64,000 nucleotides of DNA from Mangifera indica (lineage: Eukaryota > Streptophyta > Magnoliopsida > Sapindales > Anacardiaceae), in NCBI RefSeq assembly GCF_011075055.1, contig NC_058140.1, positions 8,118,988-8,182,987 of the forward strand, written 5' to 3'. The first letter of the stretch is position 1; the number at the start of each line of letters is the position of its first letter. The notes below the pieces were generated by a model, which was given only the letters and a program-made list of their open reading frames with translations, did not search any database and was not told the DNA's origin. Of this stretch, positions 23,130 to 34,800 are shown in pieces. A program made the translations under genes and the position numbers.

Positions 23130-26100
23130 CTTTAGATTATTCTACATCAAGAGAAGAGGTTATATATCCTTGAGGGGTTGTTTCCTCTTGAGCTTGGTCT
23201 TGATGCCACCCACGAATAAAATTATGTTTTTAATAAGTATCTTGATAACTTTGTGGAAGTTTAATGCCTTATGCTGACTTTCATGTCATTTGAGCTTAAA
23301 AAACAACATGAGAAAATGAATATGCAATTTATACTTGCACACCTTCGAGACATATATGGCACTCATGCGAGGGTTGAATGATATGAGGTGTCAAATGCAT
23401 TGTTAATTGTAAACTATCTGAAGGACAACAAGTTGGCCCTTATATGGTAAAAATGATTAGCTACATTGAGCAGTTTGCAAGCTTAGGTTTCATCATGGAC
23501 AATGAGCTTGCCATTAACCTAGTGCTAAAATCCCTCTCTAAATTGTGGGCTAATTTCATCCTGAATAAAAAAAAGAAAACCCTTGAGGAGTTGTTGTATA
23601 TGCTTAGACAAACTAAACAAGAAGTACAAAAAGTAGTTTCAACTAATCTACTTGTGGTTAAAGCCTAAGCATTAAAAGTTAGAGTCAAGGGCGAAGGCAA
23701 GACCAAGGTTAAACTGAATAAGGAACCTAATACTCAATTCATCCTACAGATGGTGTGGGAAAAAGAAAGGTTATTTGCTTATATTTTGGCAAGACAAGTC
23801 ACTGGAGGAGACATTGCAAGACTTTCTTAGAAAACAAGAAGAAGAAGGCAATCGAAGCCTTTATTTCAAGTATGTTTATCATTAAGATAAACTATTCTCC
23901 TTGTTCATTTTGGATTGTAGACACAGGATGTGGTTCTCATATTTGTTTTGATATGTAAGGATTGCGACAAAAAAGGTTGCTCGCCAAAAGAAAGGTTGAC
24001 CTACGTGTTGGAAATGAAACATATGTTGTTGTATTAATTGTAGGTGTTTGTTATCTTAGTTTACCCACTACACTAGTTTTAGAAATAAAATATTGTTATT
24101 ATGTTCCTTTTGTTTCTAGAAACCTAGTTTCTATATCTGTTTTGGACAAAAAAAAATATTCATTTTGATTACTAGTGGGATTATAACTATTAACTTAAAT
24201 AATATTTTTTATGAAATAACTAAATTGTATAACAATATATATATATTCTAAAGGTGGATAATGAAATTCTCAATAATAAAATATTAAAATTGAATAATTT
24301 GAATACCAAATATTTATGGCATTACAGGCTAAGCCACATATGTTTGAAATGTATATCAAGATTTCTTGAACAAAAAGTCTTACAATCATTTGACTTCTAA
24401 TCATATGATGAATAAAAATCATGCTTATTGGGTAAGATGACCAAAATACCCTTCACTAGACATAGTAAAAAAGGTGACTAAACTATTAAGGATCATATAT
24501 AGCGATATGTGTAGGCCCATGAAAGTGCATAACACATATGGAGAAACTTACTTTATCATATTTATTGATGATTTTAGTAATATAGCTATGTGTTTTTGAT
24601 AAAACATAAGTTTGAATGTTTTGATAAGTTTAAAGAATTTAAGAACGGAGTAAAAAAGTAACTTGGAAAACAAATTAAAATCCTTTAAAGTGATCAAAGG
24701 GGTGAATACCTGAGTTTTGAGTTTAGATAATACCTGAAGGAAAGTGGGATAGTATCTCAACTCACTCTTCCTGGTATTTCACAACATAATGGTATATCTG
24801 AATAGAGGAATAAGCCTTTGATAGAAACAGTGAGGTCTATGATGAGTTTTATTAATCTATTTATGTCTTTATGGGGTCATGCCCTAGAAACTATTGTTTT
24901 TACACTGAACTATGTCTCATCTAAATCTGTTGTAGACTAGGCGAAAGGCAAATCTAGATTACTTAAGGATTTGAGCCTGTGAAGCTTACATGAAGAAATT
25001 GACTTCGATCAAGCTAAGTGCTAAGTCTAAAAAGTGTCTTTATAGGGTAAGCAAAGTTTACTAAGAGATACTATTTCTACCTTTTAGAGGAGCGAAAGGT
25101 TTTTATTGTTTATACCAATATGCTTGAGAAAAAAATTATTCTCAAGAGAACTAGTGGAAGAAAGGTAATGCTCGATGAAGTTTCTATACTATAAGATACC
25201 ACAGATGTTAAGTAGGATGATGTGTCATCAAAGATAATTGATTATGATAAGGAAGTTCCTTCACTTTAAGTAAAACAACCTCAACACACAAAAGAGTTAC
25301 GTAGGTCTATACAAGTAGGGCTAGATTTGAGCCGAGTCGAGCTTTAGTTCGAGCTTGAGCTTATTGAGCTCGTGAAATCCAAGCTCGAATTTAATTCGAC
25401 TCGTTTTTTGTTATTAAAACGACGTCATTTTAATACATATTGATCAAAACAACGTTGTTTTGTATCAAAATTTTTAATTAGAAAATCTAGCGAGTAGCTT
25501 GAGCTCGATTAAGGCTAGCTCATTTCGGGCTCGTCCGAACTGAGCTCGAGCTGGCTCGGTTCGAGTCTAACCCTATATATAAGTATGTCTCAAGCCAGAG
25601 AGATTTGGTTTTCTCTTGACTTAGTACGATGACATAGTAATCGCAAATAATGACAAACTAAAAATCTACAATGAAGTTGTTTTAAGTCCAAATTCTGGTA
25701 AATGGTTGGTTGTCAAAGTTTCACTTAGAAGTATAATATTGATCATGATGCAACATTTTTGTCAGTCATTATGCTTAAATCTATTAGGATTATGCTTGCT
25801 ATAGCTACATACTATGACTATGAAATCTTTTAAATAGATGTCAAGACTACATTCCTAAATGGAAACCTTGTAGAAGACGTCTATATGATGTAACCCAATC
25901 GTTTTATTCTTGTTAAACAGTTAGAGAAAGTATATAAGTTGGAAAAGTCCATTTATAAACATAAGCAAACTTTGAGAAGCTAAAATATTCATTTTGATGA
26001 AGCTGATCGTGAGTTCAAATTCATCAAAAATGAAGATGAACCATGTGATTATAAAAAAGTTAATGGGAATGTGATTGCATTTCTAGCATTATATATTGAT

Positions 26101-27080
26101 GAAATCTTGATTATTGGAAATGACATACTGAACTTGTAATCAATAAAGGCTTAGTTATCCAAGAGTTTTTCCATGAAAGACTTAAGAGAAATAGTTTACA
26201 TTATTGGGATTAAATTTTATCGAGATAGAAAAGTAAACTGGTAGACCTAAGTTAAAGCATGTACATAGATAAGGTATTGATTAGATTCAATATGGAAGAT
26301 TCTAAGAAAGGATTTTTATTTATGTCTCATGGTGTATATATTTCAAAAAAGATGTATCTATATACAAAATCTAAAAGAGATAAGATAACCAGAATATTGT
26401 ATGCTTTGATTATCAGATCAATCATATATGTCATGTTATGTACAAAGATTGATGTCTCATACGTTTAAGCATTTATAGTAGATATCAATCTGATCCAGGT
26501 GAAAAATACTAGATGACTATTAAGAACATCTTCAAATACTTGAGAAGAACTAAAGATATATTTTTGGTTTATAGAGAGAAATTTAAACTCATTATAAGAA
26601 GTTATAGTGGCACCAGGTTCCAAATTGATTGAGATAATTACAAATCTTAATCATGGTTTATGTTTTGTTTGAATGGTGGAGTAGTTGCCTAGAAAAGCTC
26701 TAAGCAAAGTATAATAGTTGATTTTATAATAGAGTCTAAGTACATTGCCCTTTCAGAAGTGACAAAAGAGGTTGTATGGATTAAGAAGGTTATAGTTGAA
26801 CTTGGAGTGGTTTTAAGTATAGCCAAGTCGATTGAGCTCTATTATAACAACAATGGAGCAATTGTTTAGGCAAAGGAGTTACGATCTCATCAACAATCTA
26901 AACACATACTCAAACGATATCACCTGATCCGAAAAATTATACAACGAGGTGACATACAAATAGTAAGGATTGATACAGATGGCAATTTGGCTAACTCACT
27001 GATAAAGCTTTTGTCATTGCAGAAGTATGGTAAACATGTAGTTGAGCTTTACATTAGATATATAACCAATCGGTTATAGT
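23130..27080 (+). pseudogene. Copia element 4 gag-pol, decayed
   Basis: Gag spans about 23130-23670. The zinc knuckle near 23770-23820 reads C-L-Y-F-G-K-T-S-H-W-R-R-H-C, with the second cysteine turned to phenylalanine. Protease has W-I-V-D-T-G-C-G-S-H at about 23909-23940. Gag-pre-integrase and integrase follow (24280-24980), then reverse transcriptase (25690-26240), where Y-V-D-D has become Y-I-D-E near 26094-26105, and RNase H (26640-27000). It ends in the purine tract GCAAGTGGGAGA just before the 3' LTR. MITE 2 interrupts the spacer between integrase and RT. Stops and frameshifts in every domain. Confidence 0.88.
25316..25575. mobile_element. hAT-type MITE 2, diverged relative of MITE 1
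   Basis: A 260-bp element with inverted termini TAGGGCTAGATTTGAGCCGA and the complement of TAGGGTTAGACTCGAACCGA. The flanks TATACAAG (25308-25315) and TATATAAG (25576-25583) match at seven of eight bases. Its centre has AAAACGACGTCATTTT (25416-25431) and AAAACAACGTTGTTTT (25446-25461), the same doubled palindrome as MITE 1. Inserted in copia element 4. It carries more transitions than MITE 1, so probably older. Confidence 0.88.
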
Positions 27081-27093
27081 GCAAGTGGGAGAT

Positions 27094-28814
27094 TGCTAAG
27101 ATATATGTCCTAGAGCCAATCAAACTTGGCATTTGTGGATGTAATTTTATATTAATCATTAATAAAAGGACTGATTATTATTTAATTCATATATTGACTA
27201 TTGATATGATTGTATGAATAACATGCCTTTCGAATGATAAAACTATGACAACGAGATCAGATGACTAAATAAAGGCACCTATAATATTAATAAAATTATT
27301 ATAGTGATAAATGACCTAACCAAAAGTGGTGACAGTTGTCATATGCCAAAGTTGTTGTAGACAATTTGGTGCAATGTATAGGTACACGTTGTAGATGTAT
27401 TCATCAAAATGACCTAACTAGAGGTTATACATATGAATGATTGCTCTAATGTCTATAGAATAAATCCTCTAAACATTGCAAGTGCATGTTATCCTTTGAC
27501 TTGAGGTCACCAGACTATCTCATGCAAGGATCGATATGGTTCAATGTTATCTAACATACTGTCATAATTGGGATAACTATAAAGGTAGTAATCAACCATA
27601 TTATGAGATTCATGGAGGTTATGGTTGATTGATAAAAGATTCATTACTCTTGAGCATAAGAGAATATATCTCATGTGAAAATACTAAAAGAAATTTGTGA
27701 CTGCTAGAATCTATGACAACAATAGGTAGAGGTTGTAGCCTAATCCATGTTATACCAAGTAATCACAAAGATAGACACAATTCTATATTTTAGCCTCGAG
27801 AAATATTGGTTGACAAAAAGATTGGATTACACGTAACTATGATATTGTAAAAGCTTAAGAGATGTCTACTGACATTTTATCGTCTAGGTGGTCATGATGC
27901 TTTGCTAAAAGCTAATCTTGGTCTATGTCTAGATTCACCTAGAATTCAAAAATTACTAACTCGATATAGAGCTTATGGGTCACACAGATAAATGAGTTAA
28001 ATGGAACTTAAAGGACTGGATTGCTTGTTGACAATCCTAGAGTTTAGAGTCGAAAGAAAGGTCATAAATGGATCGGATTTGCCCAATAGGTTAAGAGGAC
28101 TTAAGTTTGATTATGCTTTGACCAAGTTCCACTTGTGCACTTAGTGTAATGGTGTCGGCTATGCAAATGCATCATGTCGGTCTACACCATGTAACAAAGG
28201 TTATACAGTCAACACATTTAAGTATGCTAGTCGTATAAGTCATAAAATTTAGCAGTTGGTACACTTAAATGTGTTAACCATGTAAGTAATTAAGCTTGCC
28301 AGCCAACACACTTAAATGTCCAGTCATGTAAGTGAAACATGTCAACTAGGCATTTTGCATGTTATTCATGCATGTGTGTTAAAGGTATTATGCATGCTTG
28401 GAATTCCAATTGTGCTCAGACACTTACACATAAAATAAAGGCATAAGTTTTTCGTAAGATATATAACACAAATAGAAGCAAAAATATAAAAAAGAACCGT
28501 AACTATCTACTTTGTTTTCTCTCTTCTTGCTTAAATAGTAAATTTAGTCAAGAGCCCTAATAACCTTTTTGTTTGGATTTTCTCTACCACATTTGTGCTC
28601 CATATGAATTACCAAAGCGTTACCTCATGAGGGTTGGATAACGTTCTTTCTTTTGTCACTTGAAGGTTGAATAAGCCATCAACACAACTTTAAATTCTAG
28701 AACCCTCTATGTCTTTTGCATGTTCATGAATAAATATTCTAAAACATGGTAGTTAGAGTATTTTGGATTATTTGATTTGAAAATTTTTAAATTTTGTTGC
28801 GCTGCCAATTATCA
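27094..28814 (+). mobile_element. 3' LTR of copia element 4 (family X)
   Basis: Directly follows the polypurine tract. Starts TGCTAAGATATATGTCCTAGAGCC and ends near GCTGCCAATTATCA. Between 28200 and 28340 a degenerate unit ACACTTAAATGTG..CATGTAAGT recurs about three times. The same block is present at 47300-47350 in another copy. The right end falls inside the gag-pre-integrase region of element 3. Confidence 0.82.
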
Positions 28815-30013
28815 AAGGCTTGAAAAACCTACAAAGCTTCCATTGACCCTTACTAAAGATGTTGCAATAACCCTCATCATCAAGCTTACCAGTCAAAATC
28901 AAATTCAAATGGGTCTTAGGCACATGTCACACATCCCTAAGTATCAACTATGTTCTAGTGCTAGTTTCCAAGAAAACATCTTTTGTTCCAATAACATTTG
29001 CTTGGCTATCACTGTCTATCCTTAACATGCTAAAGTCACCAGAAGTATAAGATGTGAAGAATTCCTTCTGAGATATAACATAAAAAGAATCACCACTATC
29101 TATCACCTAAACAGTGTCTTGGGAAATAACATGGACCACATTTTTATCATAAACAACAATAAGATCATTGAACCTAGTAGTAGTAATGCATTCATTATTC
29201 TCTGTATTTTTCTTTTATTGCATATCATCACCTCTGTTGCCTTTAACTTGTAGCAAAATTTCTTCAAATGCCTTTTTTTTACCACAATGATGACATTATA
29301 CTTTGATCTTGATTTGGCTTTTATTTCTGTAAGTCTAATCTTTTTATTTATTTGTACCTCATTTTAGAAACCAAAACGTTTCACTCTGATGATGAACTCT
29401 AAGACTTTCTTCTCATCTCCTCATTTAAAACAACAACCTTGATAAGTTCTATATAAACAACCTTACTTGGATTTGAATTAATAAGTGAGACATGAAAAGT
29501 TTCCTAACTAACTAGAAAAGCCATAAGTAAACCATAACCCAACTTCATTATCAAACTTAATATTCATACCAAACAACTTGTCAACAATCCCTTAAAACTT
29601 ACTCAAGTTATCTACCACAAAGTTTCCTTCACTATATTTCAATTGCATCATCTTCTTAAGCAAGAACAACTTGTTGTTACTTGATTTTGAAGCATAAAAT
29701 GATTCAAGTTTACCCCACAAAAAGTGTGCATGTGTCTCATTGCAAATATGGTTGTAAACATTATCATCGACAAATTTCCTAATTAAATGACACACTTGTT
29801 CATGCTCAAATACCCACTATTCATCACTATAGACTCAAGTTTCTTAAAAGTAAATACCGAAAGATACAACATTTTCACAAAAAAAATATCTTTCGTCTTA
29901 TTTTTCCATATATGATAATTGATATCATTCAAACAAATCATTTTATTGAAGTTTGATGTCATCATTCAATCAAGTTAATCAATCGCAATAACAACCAAAT
30001 CTCTAATACCACT
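28815..30013 (-). pseudogene. Minus-strand copia element 3, gag-protease part
   Basis: Read right to left: primer-binding site GTGGTATTAGAG (complement of 30001-30012; the usual plant copia site has C in place of the second T), gag (about 29965-29590), zinc knuckle near 29300-29250 (C-H-H-C-G-K then K-R-H-L-K-K-F-C, joined across a one-base shift in an A-run), protease D-S-G near 29090, then the start of gag-pre-integrase ending at about 28826. It continues biologically at 14950. Several stops. Confidence 0.85.
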
Positions 30014-31500
30014 TGTTATAAAGAAAGCAAACAAACTAACAAAACCAAAATCAAACTTTCCCCCTGTTGATTAAACTGTATGACAACAAACAATCAACCA
30101 AAAATATAATTATTTTCACCCCAAACAATCAAAACAAATATAATAAAAATGAACAATGTAATTTAACATGAAAATCTTTTCAATGCAAAAAGTAAAACCA
30201 TAAGACATTATCAAAATAAACCAATCTACTATACCCAAAATAATGCTACACAGTTTTCAATTAACAAATGGGTATACAACCCTCAAATGCAACAAAACAT
30301 AATAATAACACAACTGTAAAAATTAGAGAATATCACAACAAAACTCCTAAGCCTCTATCTACCATCCAAAATATAGCACCCGATGTGTTTAAAATGTTAT
30401 CAAAATTTTATAGCAATCCAATAGTAAATGAATGAGAAAAAAATATTTTTCTAAGAGTTGTTTAAACTAACTGTAACATACAATCAACCACATTTCAACA
30501 TAGATAATTGGTCACTTGAGAAACAAAACACAATCTTCACCATTCAAAATTTAAAAAATGAGTCTTGTAGTAGCAGTCCAAAAATTAAAGTGATCCAACA
30601 ATGAGATTGAAAGAACACGAAAATCTCTCTCAGATGCGCATTGAAAATCCAAGTGCAACCACTACAAAAAATAACTAGCATTAGTGAGAGAAGAAATAAC
30701 GAGGGGATAATATGTGGTCATTATAAAAACTTTTTTCATTATTTTAGCAACCATTTATTTAAATTTTCATTAACACCAAATAAATTTATGATTTTAACAA
30801 GGAAAAAATGGTGATTAAAAGTCTATTTCTTGTTGTTAAAAAGCTTACCAATAGAAAAAAAATCCCGTTGTTAATTGTCATTATAACTTCCCTCCTTAAA
30901 AATATTAATGACAGGAATAGAAGAAAATTTCCCCTTGTCAAAGCTTCTTTTTTTTTTTTAAATGAATGTTTTTTCTTCTGTTCTCTATATTGTTATCACT
31001 TTTTGTGTGTTCTATATATACGCTATTTTGTTATGTTGAACTTTATTATGCTCTAACTCATGAAGATAATGGGTTGGGAATTTCGCACAAAAAAATGTAG
31101 GTTTCTCCACATGGGAAGGGACCCAAAAGCCCTATAGAACCATTGATGTGATTTCCACCAATTGATTTACGTAATTCAAAGCATGGTGCAAGATAGCTAC
31201 GGTAATAAAGAATGGAATATGAGAATATTCAAATTAGTTTACTATAGTTATGTGAGAGTTAAAATTGAGATAAGTATGAAAATAAATGAGACACCAAATT
31301 TTTTATATGGTTCAGCCTGATCAATGGAATGCTTACATCCATAATGTTGTCAATAATTTGAGAATAACATAAGAATAATACAAGATAGTAATATTTCTAT
31401 GGTTTTTTTCTCTTTCTTATCTTCCTTTCCTTTCTCTCTTTTCATCATTTATATGCAAGTTTTTTCATGAAAAATACATTTGAAACATTCCTAATTTAGG
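30014..31500 (-). mobile_element. Probable 5' LTR of copia element 3, extent uncertain
   Basis: The LTR should start next to the primer-binding site. The plus-strand sequence from 30014 begins TGTTATAAAGAAAGC. Near 31300-31345 the stretch TATATGGTTCAGCCTGA then CTTACATCCATAATG resembles the ACGTGGTTCGGC..CTACATCCACGG block I know from LTRs of this copia lineage. The interior (30660-31250) does not look like LTR and may be a further insertion. The end was not located. Confidence 0.35.
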
Positions 31501-32937
31501 ATCTTAATTTGTAATTCTAATTTCAATTTGAAATCTTTATATTTGTAGCATTGACATCTTGTTTATGGGCAAACTTAACATATCGATAGATAATTGTTAT
31601 GAGGGCATTGGATCATAGAATCTGAACTGGTTTTTCTTTTGATAGGATTATAATTGCAACTTTTCTTTAATAGAACTTCCATTTTATAAACTATTGATTT
31701 AGAGTCACATTATCATTAGTCACTTGTTAAGGTGTTTAAGATTTAGATTGCATTCCACTGAACTATAGGCTTTCGGTTGAGGAATTATTTAGTTATTATT
31801 CATTTGCCATCACATTTGGTTGCACTTTGAGAGTTAACTTCTGGGAAAACTTTTTGATTGCATAGTAATATTAAACGCATAAATTACAACTAAATATTTA
31901 AGGGTTGAATGATTATTTGATTAAACGATGAGTTCTTAACCATTAAGTTTGAAAAGTTCATTTATTCAAGGGCATGAAGATCAATTTCCCTTAAAACCCT
32001 GTAATTTCTTTCTAAAACAATTGCATGAACCTTCCTTGTCTCCATCTCTGTCATTGGCACTGTTGCCGCCACCACCACCAATTCCATGCCAAAACCCACC
32101 AACATCTCAATCACCGCCACCTATCAACAACTCATTTTTACTTTCACCTTCTCTATCCTGCCACCCCTAACAAAAACCATTTTCCCATCGTGATTGAAAA
32201 GAAATATATCTAACCCCCAAACTATTTTGGCTAATTTATTAGCAATCAATGCCAAATACGCTAAAATGACTTTGTCAACAACTTCTTTGACTTCTTGATT
32301 GACAAAAATTTTAATGAAGAGCCCGAAGATAATAATGCCAACATCTCTATGGCACCAAAGCAAGATGAACAAGTTATTAAGAATGACTTCAAACCAATTA
32401 TAAATTTTGAAAATTTGTGTCCCATATAAAGTAAAATCGTCCTCCCAATGCCCTTTTTAGTTTTGGTTGAAAATTGAATTTTATGGCTTTTCTTAGCTCT
32501 TTTTCGTTTACAAAAAGGTGACATTTTTTAGAAGGCTCATGATGCTGAAAACCTTGAATTGTTGTCTCATTTCATAGAGAATTCTTTCAAACAATACATT
32601 GTTAACCGTCAAAACTTCATAGGTGAAAGAGAGAGAAAAAGTTACTAAATCAAAGTTGCCGATTTTTTATGAGGCAATGATGGAAATGGTGGAAGAGAAA
32701 ATGTAAGTTCACGAGCTCATTTGCAATGTTTAATATAAGATAGATATAGCCAAAACTCCATGGTTACCAGAAACCTTAATTTTATTATGTGTATTTCATC
32801 AAGGATTCCCAAAGTTTTTGTTTATTGTTGCTATTTCCACAAAAGCATAGAAAATTACCGAAATTTACAATGCAATATAATTATATTTCTCTTTCAAGAG
32901 TTTCTATAATTGAAGCTCTAAATTTATTTCCTGAAAA
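31501..32937. other. Unassigned AT-rich sequence
   Basis: No recognisable gene. A proline-rich open frame at 31949-32170 and a minus frame at 32124-32372 overlap each other. Neither has a known domain or splice structure. Possibly a gene fragment or repeat debris. Confidence 0.4.
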
Positions 32938-33049
32938 CAAAATAAAAAACTAAACATATCAGCCTTTCAGCAATTTTTTTTTTTTTCGTTAAGTAACAAA
33001 AATATGTATATATTGGCTGAAAGGCTGATATGTCTAGCTTTTTATTTTG
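32938..33049. repeat. Near-perfect 36-bp inverted repeat (hairpin) 3' of a phytocyanin gene
   Basis: Left arm 32938-32973 and right arm 33013-33049 are complementary apart from about three differences. The core is ACATATCAGCCTTTCAGC against GCTGAAAGGCTGATATGT. The ~39-base loop is T-rich. On the minus strand the hairpin begins 66 bases after the stop codon of the phytocyanin gene, so it probably lies in that gene's 3' UTR. It could be a small MITE or an RNA hairpin. Confidence 0.75.
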
Positions 33050-33114
33050 GCTTTCACCCAATATTTTATTCACTTATATATGGCCTTTTTATATATGATG
33101 ATAAGGCAGACAAA

Positions 33115-34055
33115 TTATTCTGCGTGAACGAGTAATTTGAGTCCAGCGGAGCATTGCCCTTTGTAACCGGAGATGAAATAATTTGGTCCCCTTTTGACTA
33201 TGATTTTGTCCTTCCCTGTATCATATACTTTCGAATGATTTGATGGGTTGCAACTATCATATTCTTTCTTGCTTGCATACACCACATTGCGTTCGGTTGG
33301 ACTATAATAAAATACTGCTGTAGATTCAACACAAATTTAATAATAATTTGTTCATAATGCATAACGAAATTATGAAAATATATCAGTTGAATAAAAATAA
33401 TTTTTTCAACAATTTTTCGAAGGTTTTTCATTAAAAAATTTTTTTCTCCAGGAACAGTTTTGAGAATCTTTAGAATTTTTATATAAGTTAAAGAGTTACC
33501 TTATAATAATTACTTGGGATAAAATATTTATCAATGTCACCTTATTGTAATAACTTGAGATATAATATTTATATATATAATAGATTATTGGCATATAAAA
33601 ATGAGCAATGTTACGTATACCCATTTTTGATACACAATTCATGTATACAGTGATATATCATTATACAATTAGGTGATTTTAAAATATGTCACCGTATAAT
33701 AAAGAAATATTCAATCACATGATGACACTTCATCTGTATACACAAATTGTATACTAAAAATGGGTACACATAATTTTATTGTATAAAAATTTGGGAAGAG
33801 TAATAGTAATTAATGCAGATATAAACATAGACAATGTGGCCGGAGAAGCATAAGTAGCAAAAGAAATTGAAACTCACCGAGAATGTCGCTACTCTTAAAT
33901 TTCTTATCATAAGGCCATGTTTGAACGCCATAAGTCCAACCACTCTTACCACCAACAACGAAAGTTTCAGATTTAACTATCTCACAGTGAAGCACCAACA
34001 AACCCACCACCACTACCACAGTGGCAACCATTGCATTGTTTCCTTCCTTCACCAT
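33115..34055 (-). CDS. Plantacyanin-like phytocyanin, two exons, copper ligands lost
   Basis: Exon 1 is 34055-33878, intron 33877-33318 (GTGAGT..CTACAG, phase 1), exon 2 is 33317-33115, giving 126 residues. Residues 1-29 form a hydrophobic signal peptide, so the product is probably secreted. The plastocyanin-like fold shows G-W-T-Y-G-V at 39-44, W-P at 47-48 and K-V-Y-D-T-G-K-D at 89-96. Disulfide cysteines 82 and 115 are kept. The family's copper ligands are His, Cys, His and Met; here they read Arg69, Ser109, Gln114 and Leu119, so no type-1 copper site can form. There is no C-terminal tail or GPI signal, as in plantacyanins. The frame is fully open with good splice sites, so it is likely a real gene. 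Sister copy at 50228-51040. The start was chosen because it aligns with that gene's start; an in-frame upstream ATG at 34094 would add 13 residues before the signal peptide. Confidence 0.9.
33611..33773. mobile_element. Short TIR element in the phytocyanin intron
   Basis: About 160 bp with imperfect inverted ends (GTATACCCATTTTTGATACA at the left, complement of GTGTACCCATTTTTAGTATA at the right) flanked by TA. It lies wholly inside the intron. A related right end occurs at about 48835-48925. The superfamily is not clear. Confidence 0.55.
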
Positions 34056-34102
34056 TTTTAGAATTGGAAAATGTCTTGATGATTTGGTGAACAAAGTTGT
34101 CC

Positions 34103-34112
34103 ACTTTTTAAG
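34103..34112 (-). promoter_or_regulatory. Probable TATA element of the minus-strand phytocyanin gene
   Basis: On the minus strand CCTTAAAAAGTGGACAAC lies about 50 bases before the ATG. It aligns with CCCTATAAAGTGGAAAC upstream of the sister gene, where the TATA box is canonical. Confidence 0.45.
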
Positions 34113-34637
34113 GAGGTGGATTTTGGGCTTTTGGGGGCCTATGGTTTGAACTGCCTATTTTTAGGCAGTGAATGATTATTAATTTTGATTTTTTGGAATC
34201 AAACATGAAAGTGAATGGAGTTGGCAGTTGGCCACTCGGACAAGAATTGTAACTCATAAATGTGGACCATTTGTCAATTAGATGTGAAAAATGAGCTATT
34301 GCACTTTATTGCTTTTACATTAGAAAGTATAATTTGATAAAAATGTTTATATATTAAAATTCTTAAGCAAAATAACTTGGTGGCATTACACCAGACAATG
34401 TAATTTAATAAATTTCTAAAAATGTGTCTAGTCTTAGTATGTTTAACCAATGTTTATCTTTCTTAGTGAATGATTATCTTGTACTAGTATGATAAACAAG
34501 TCATACTTATACATAACTCTTATATAAATGATGTACCCCAACTCGGCCATCTATCATCTTAGTTAATATTTCTGATTTGTTACAAAAATATTGAATATGG
34601 CTAATTATCTAAGTTGTCTTGTAAGTAACACATGATT

Positions 34638-34800
34638 TCTCACTCTAGCACAAAGGTGAAATACTTCCATTTTTAATTTAGTGTTTGAATCCCTTGATTT
34701 TCACATAAGCACACACGCTGTCTCACTTTAGCACAACGGTTAAATACTTTGTTGTTCATGGCTAAGATTGCATGGATTCAAAATGTTCTTGGTAAAATTA
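34638..34800 (+). mobile_element. Possible tRNA-derived SINE head, in two copies
   Basis: Two similar segments about 83 bp apart start TCTCACTCTAGCACAAAGGT (34638) and TCTCACTTTAGCACAACGGT (34721). The TAGCACAACGGTTAA part resembles a pol III A box. GTTTGAATCCC at about 34683 and GGATTCAAAATG at about 34773 sit where a B box would. No poly-A tail or target duplication was identified. Confidence 0.35.

Larger units (their letters stand above)
14951..28814 (+). mobile_element. Copia element 4, complete but decayed, with nested insertions
   Basis: A whole element: 5' LTR (14951-16431), leader, gag-pol (23130-27080), polypurine tract (about 27080-27092) and 3' LTR (27094-28814). It sits inside minus-strand element 3. 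The host frame reads W-K-L-C-R on one side and L-S-K-G on the other, the same place in gag-pre-integrase. Later insertions inside it are a minus solo LTR (16962-18957), MITE 1 (19754-20111), hAT copy B (20324-22704) and MITE 2 (25316-25575). I could not find a clean 5-bp target duplication, consistent with age. Confidence 0.8.

Noticed and set aside
14946..28819. Target-site duplication for copia element 4
   Set aside because: The five bases left of the 5' LTR (GAGTT) are not found after the 3' LTR; the site is too decayed to claim one.
30660..31060. CACTACAAAAAATAACTAGC, a CACTA-like left terminus, with an 82-residue open frame behind it
   Set aside because: No complementary right terminus (TTTTTTGTAGTG) or 3-bp target duplication was found downstream, and the frame has no known domain.
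12448..31350. A 17-base match CTTACATCCATAATGTT near 12449 and 31330
   Set aside because: One lies in decayed RNase H and the other in a probable LTR; a chance match in AT-rich DNA is plausible.
31949..32213. Proline-rich and histidine-rich open frames that could look like an extensin fragment
   Set aside because: Short, overlapping in different frames, no signal peptide or repeat typical of cell-wall proteins, no splice context.
33198..33431. 77-residue minus-strand open frame across phytocyanin exon 2
   Set aside because: Wrong frame; the spliced phytocyanin frame uses the same bases with conserved residues throughout.
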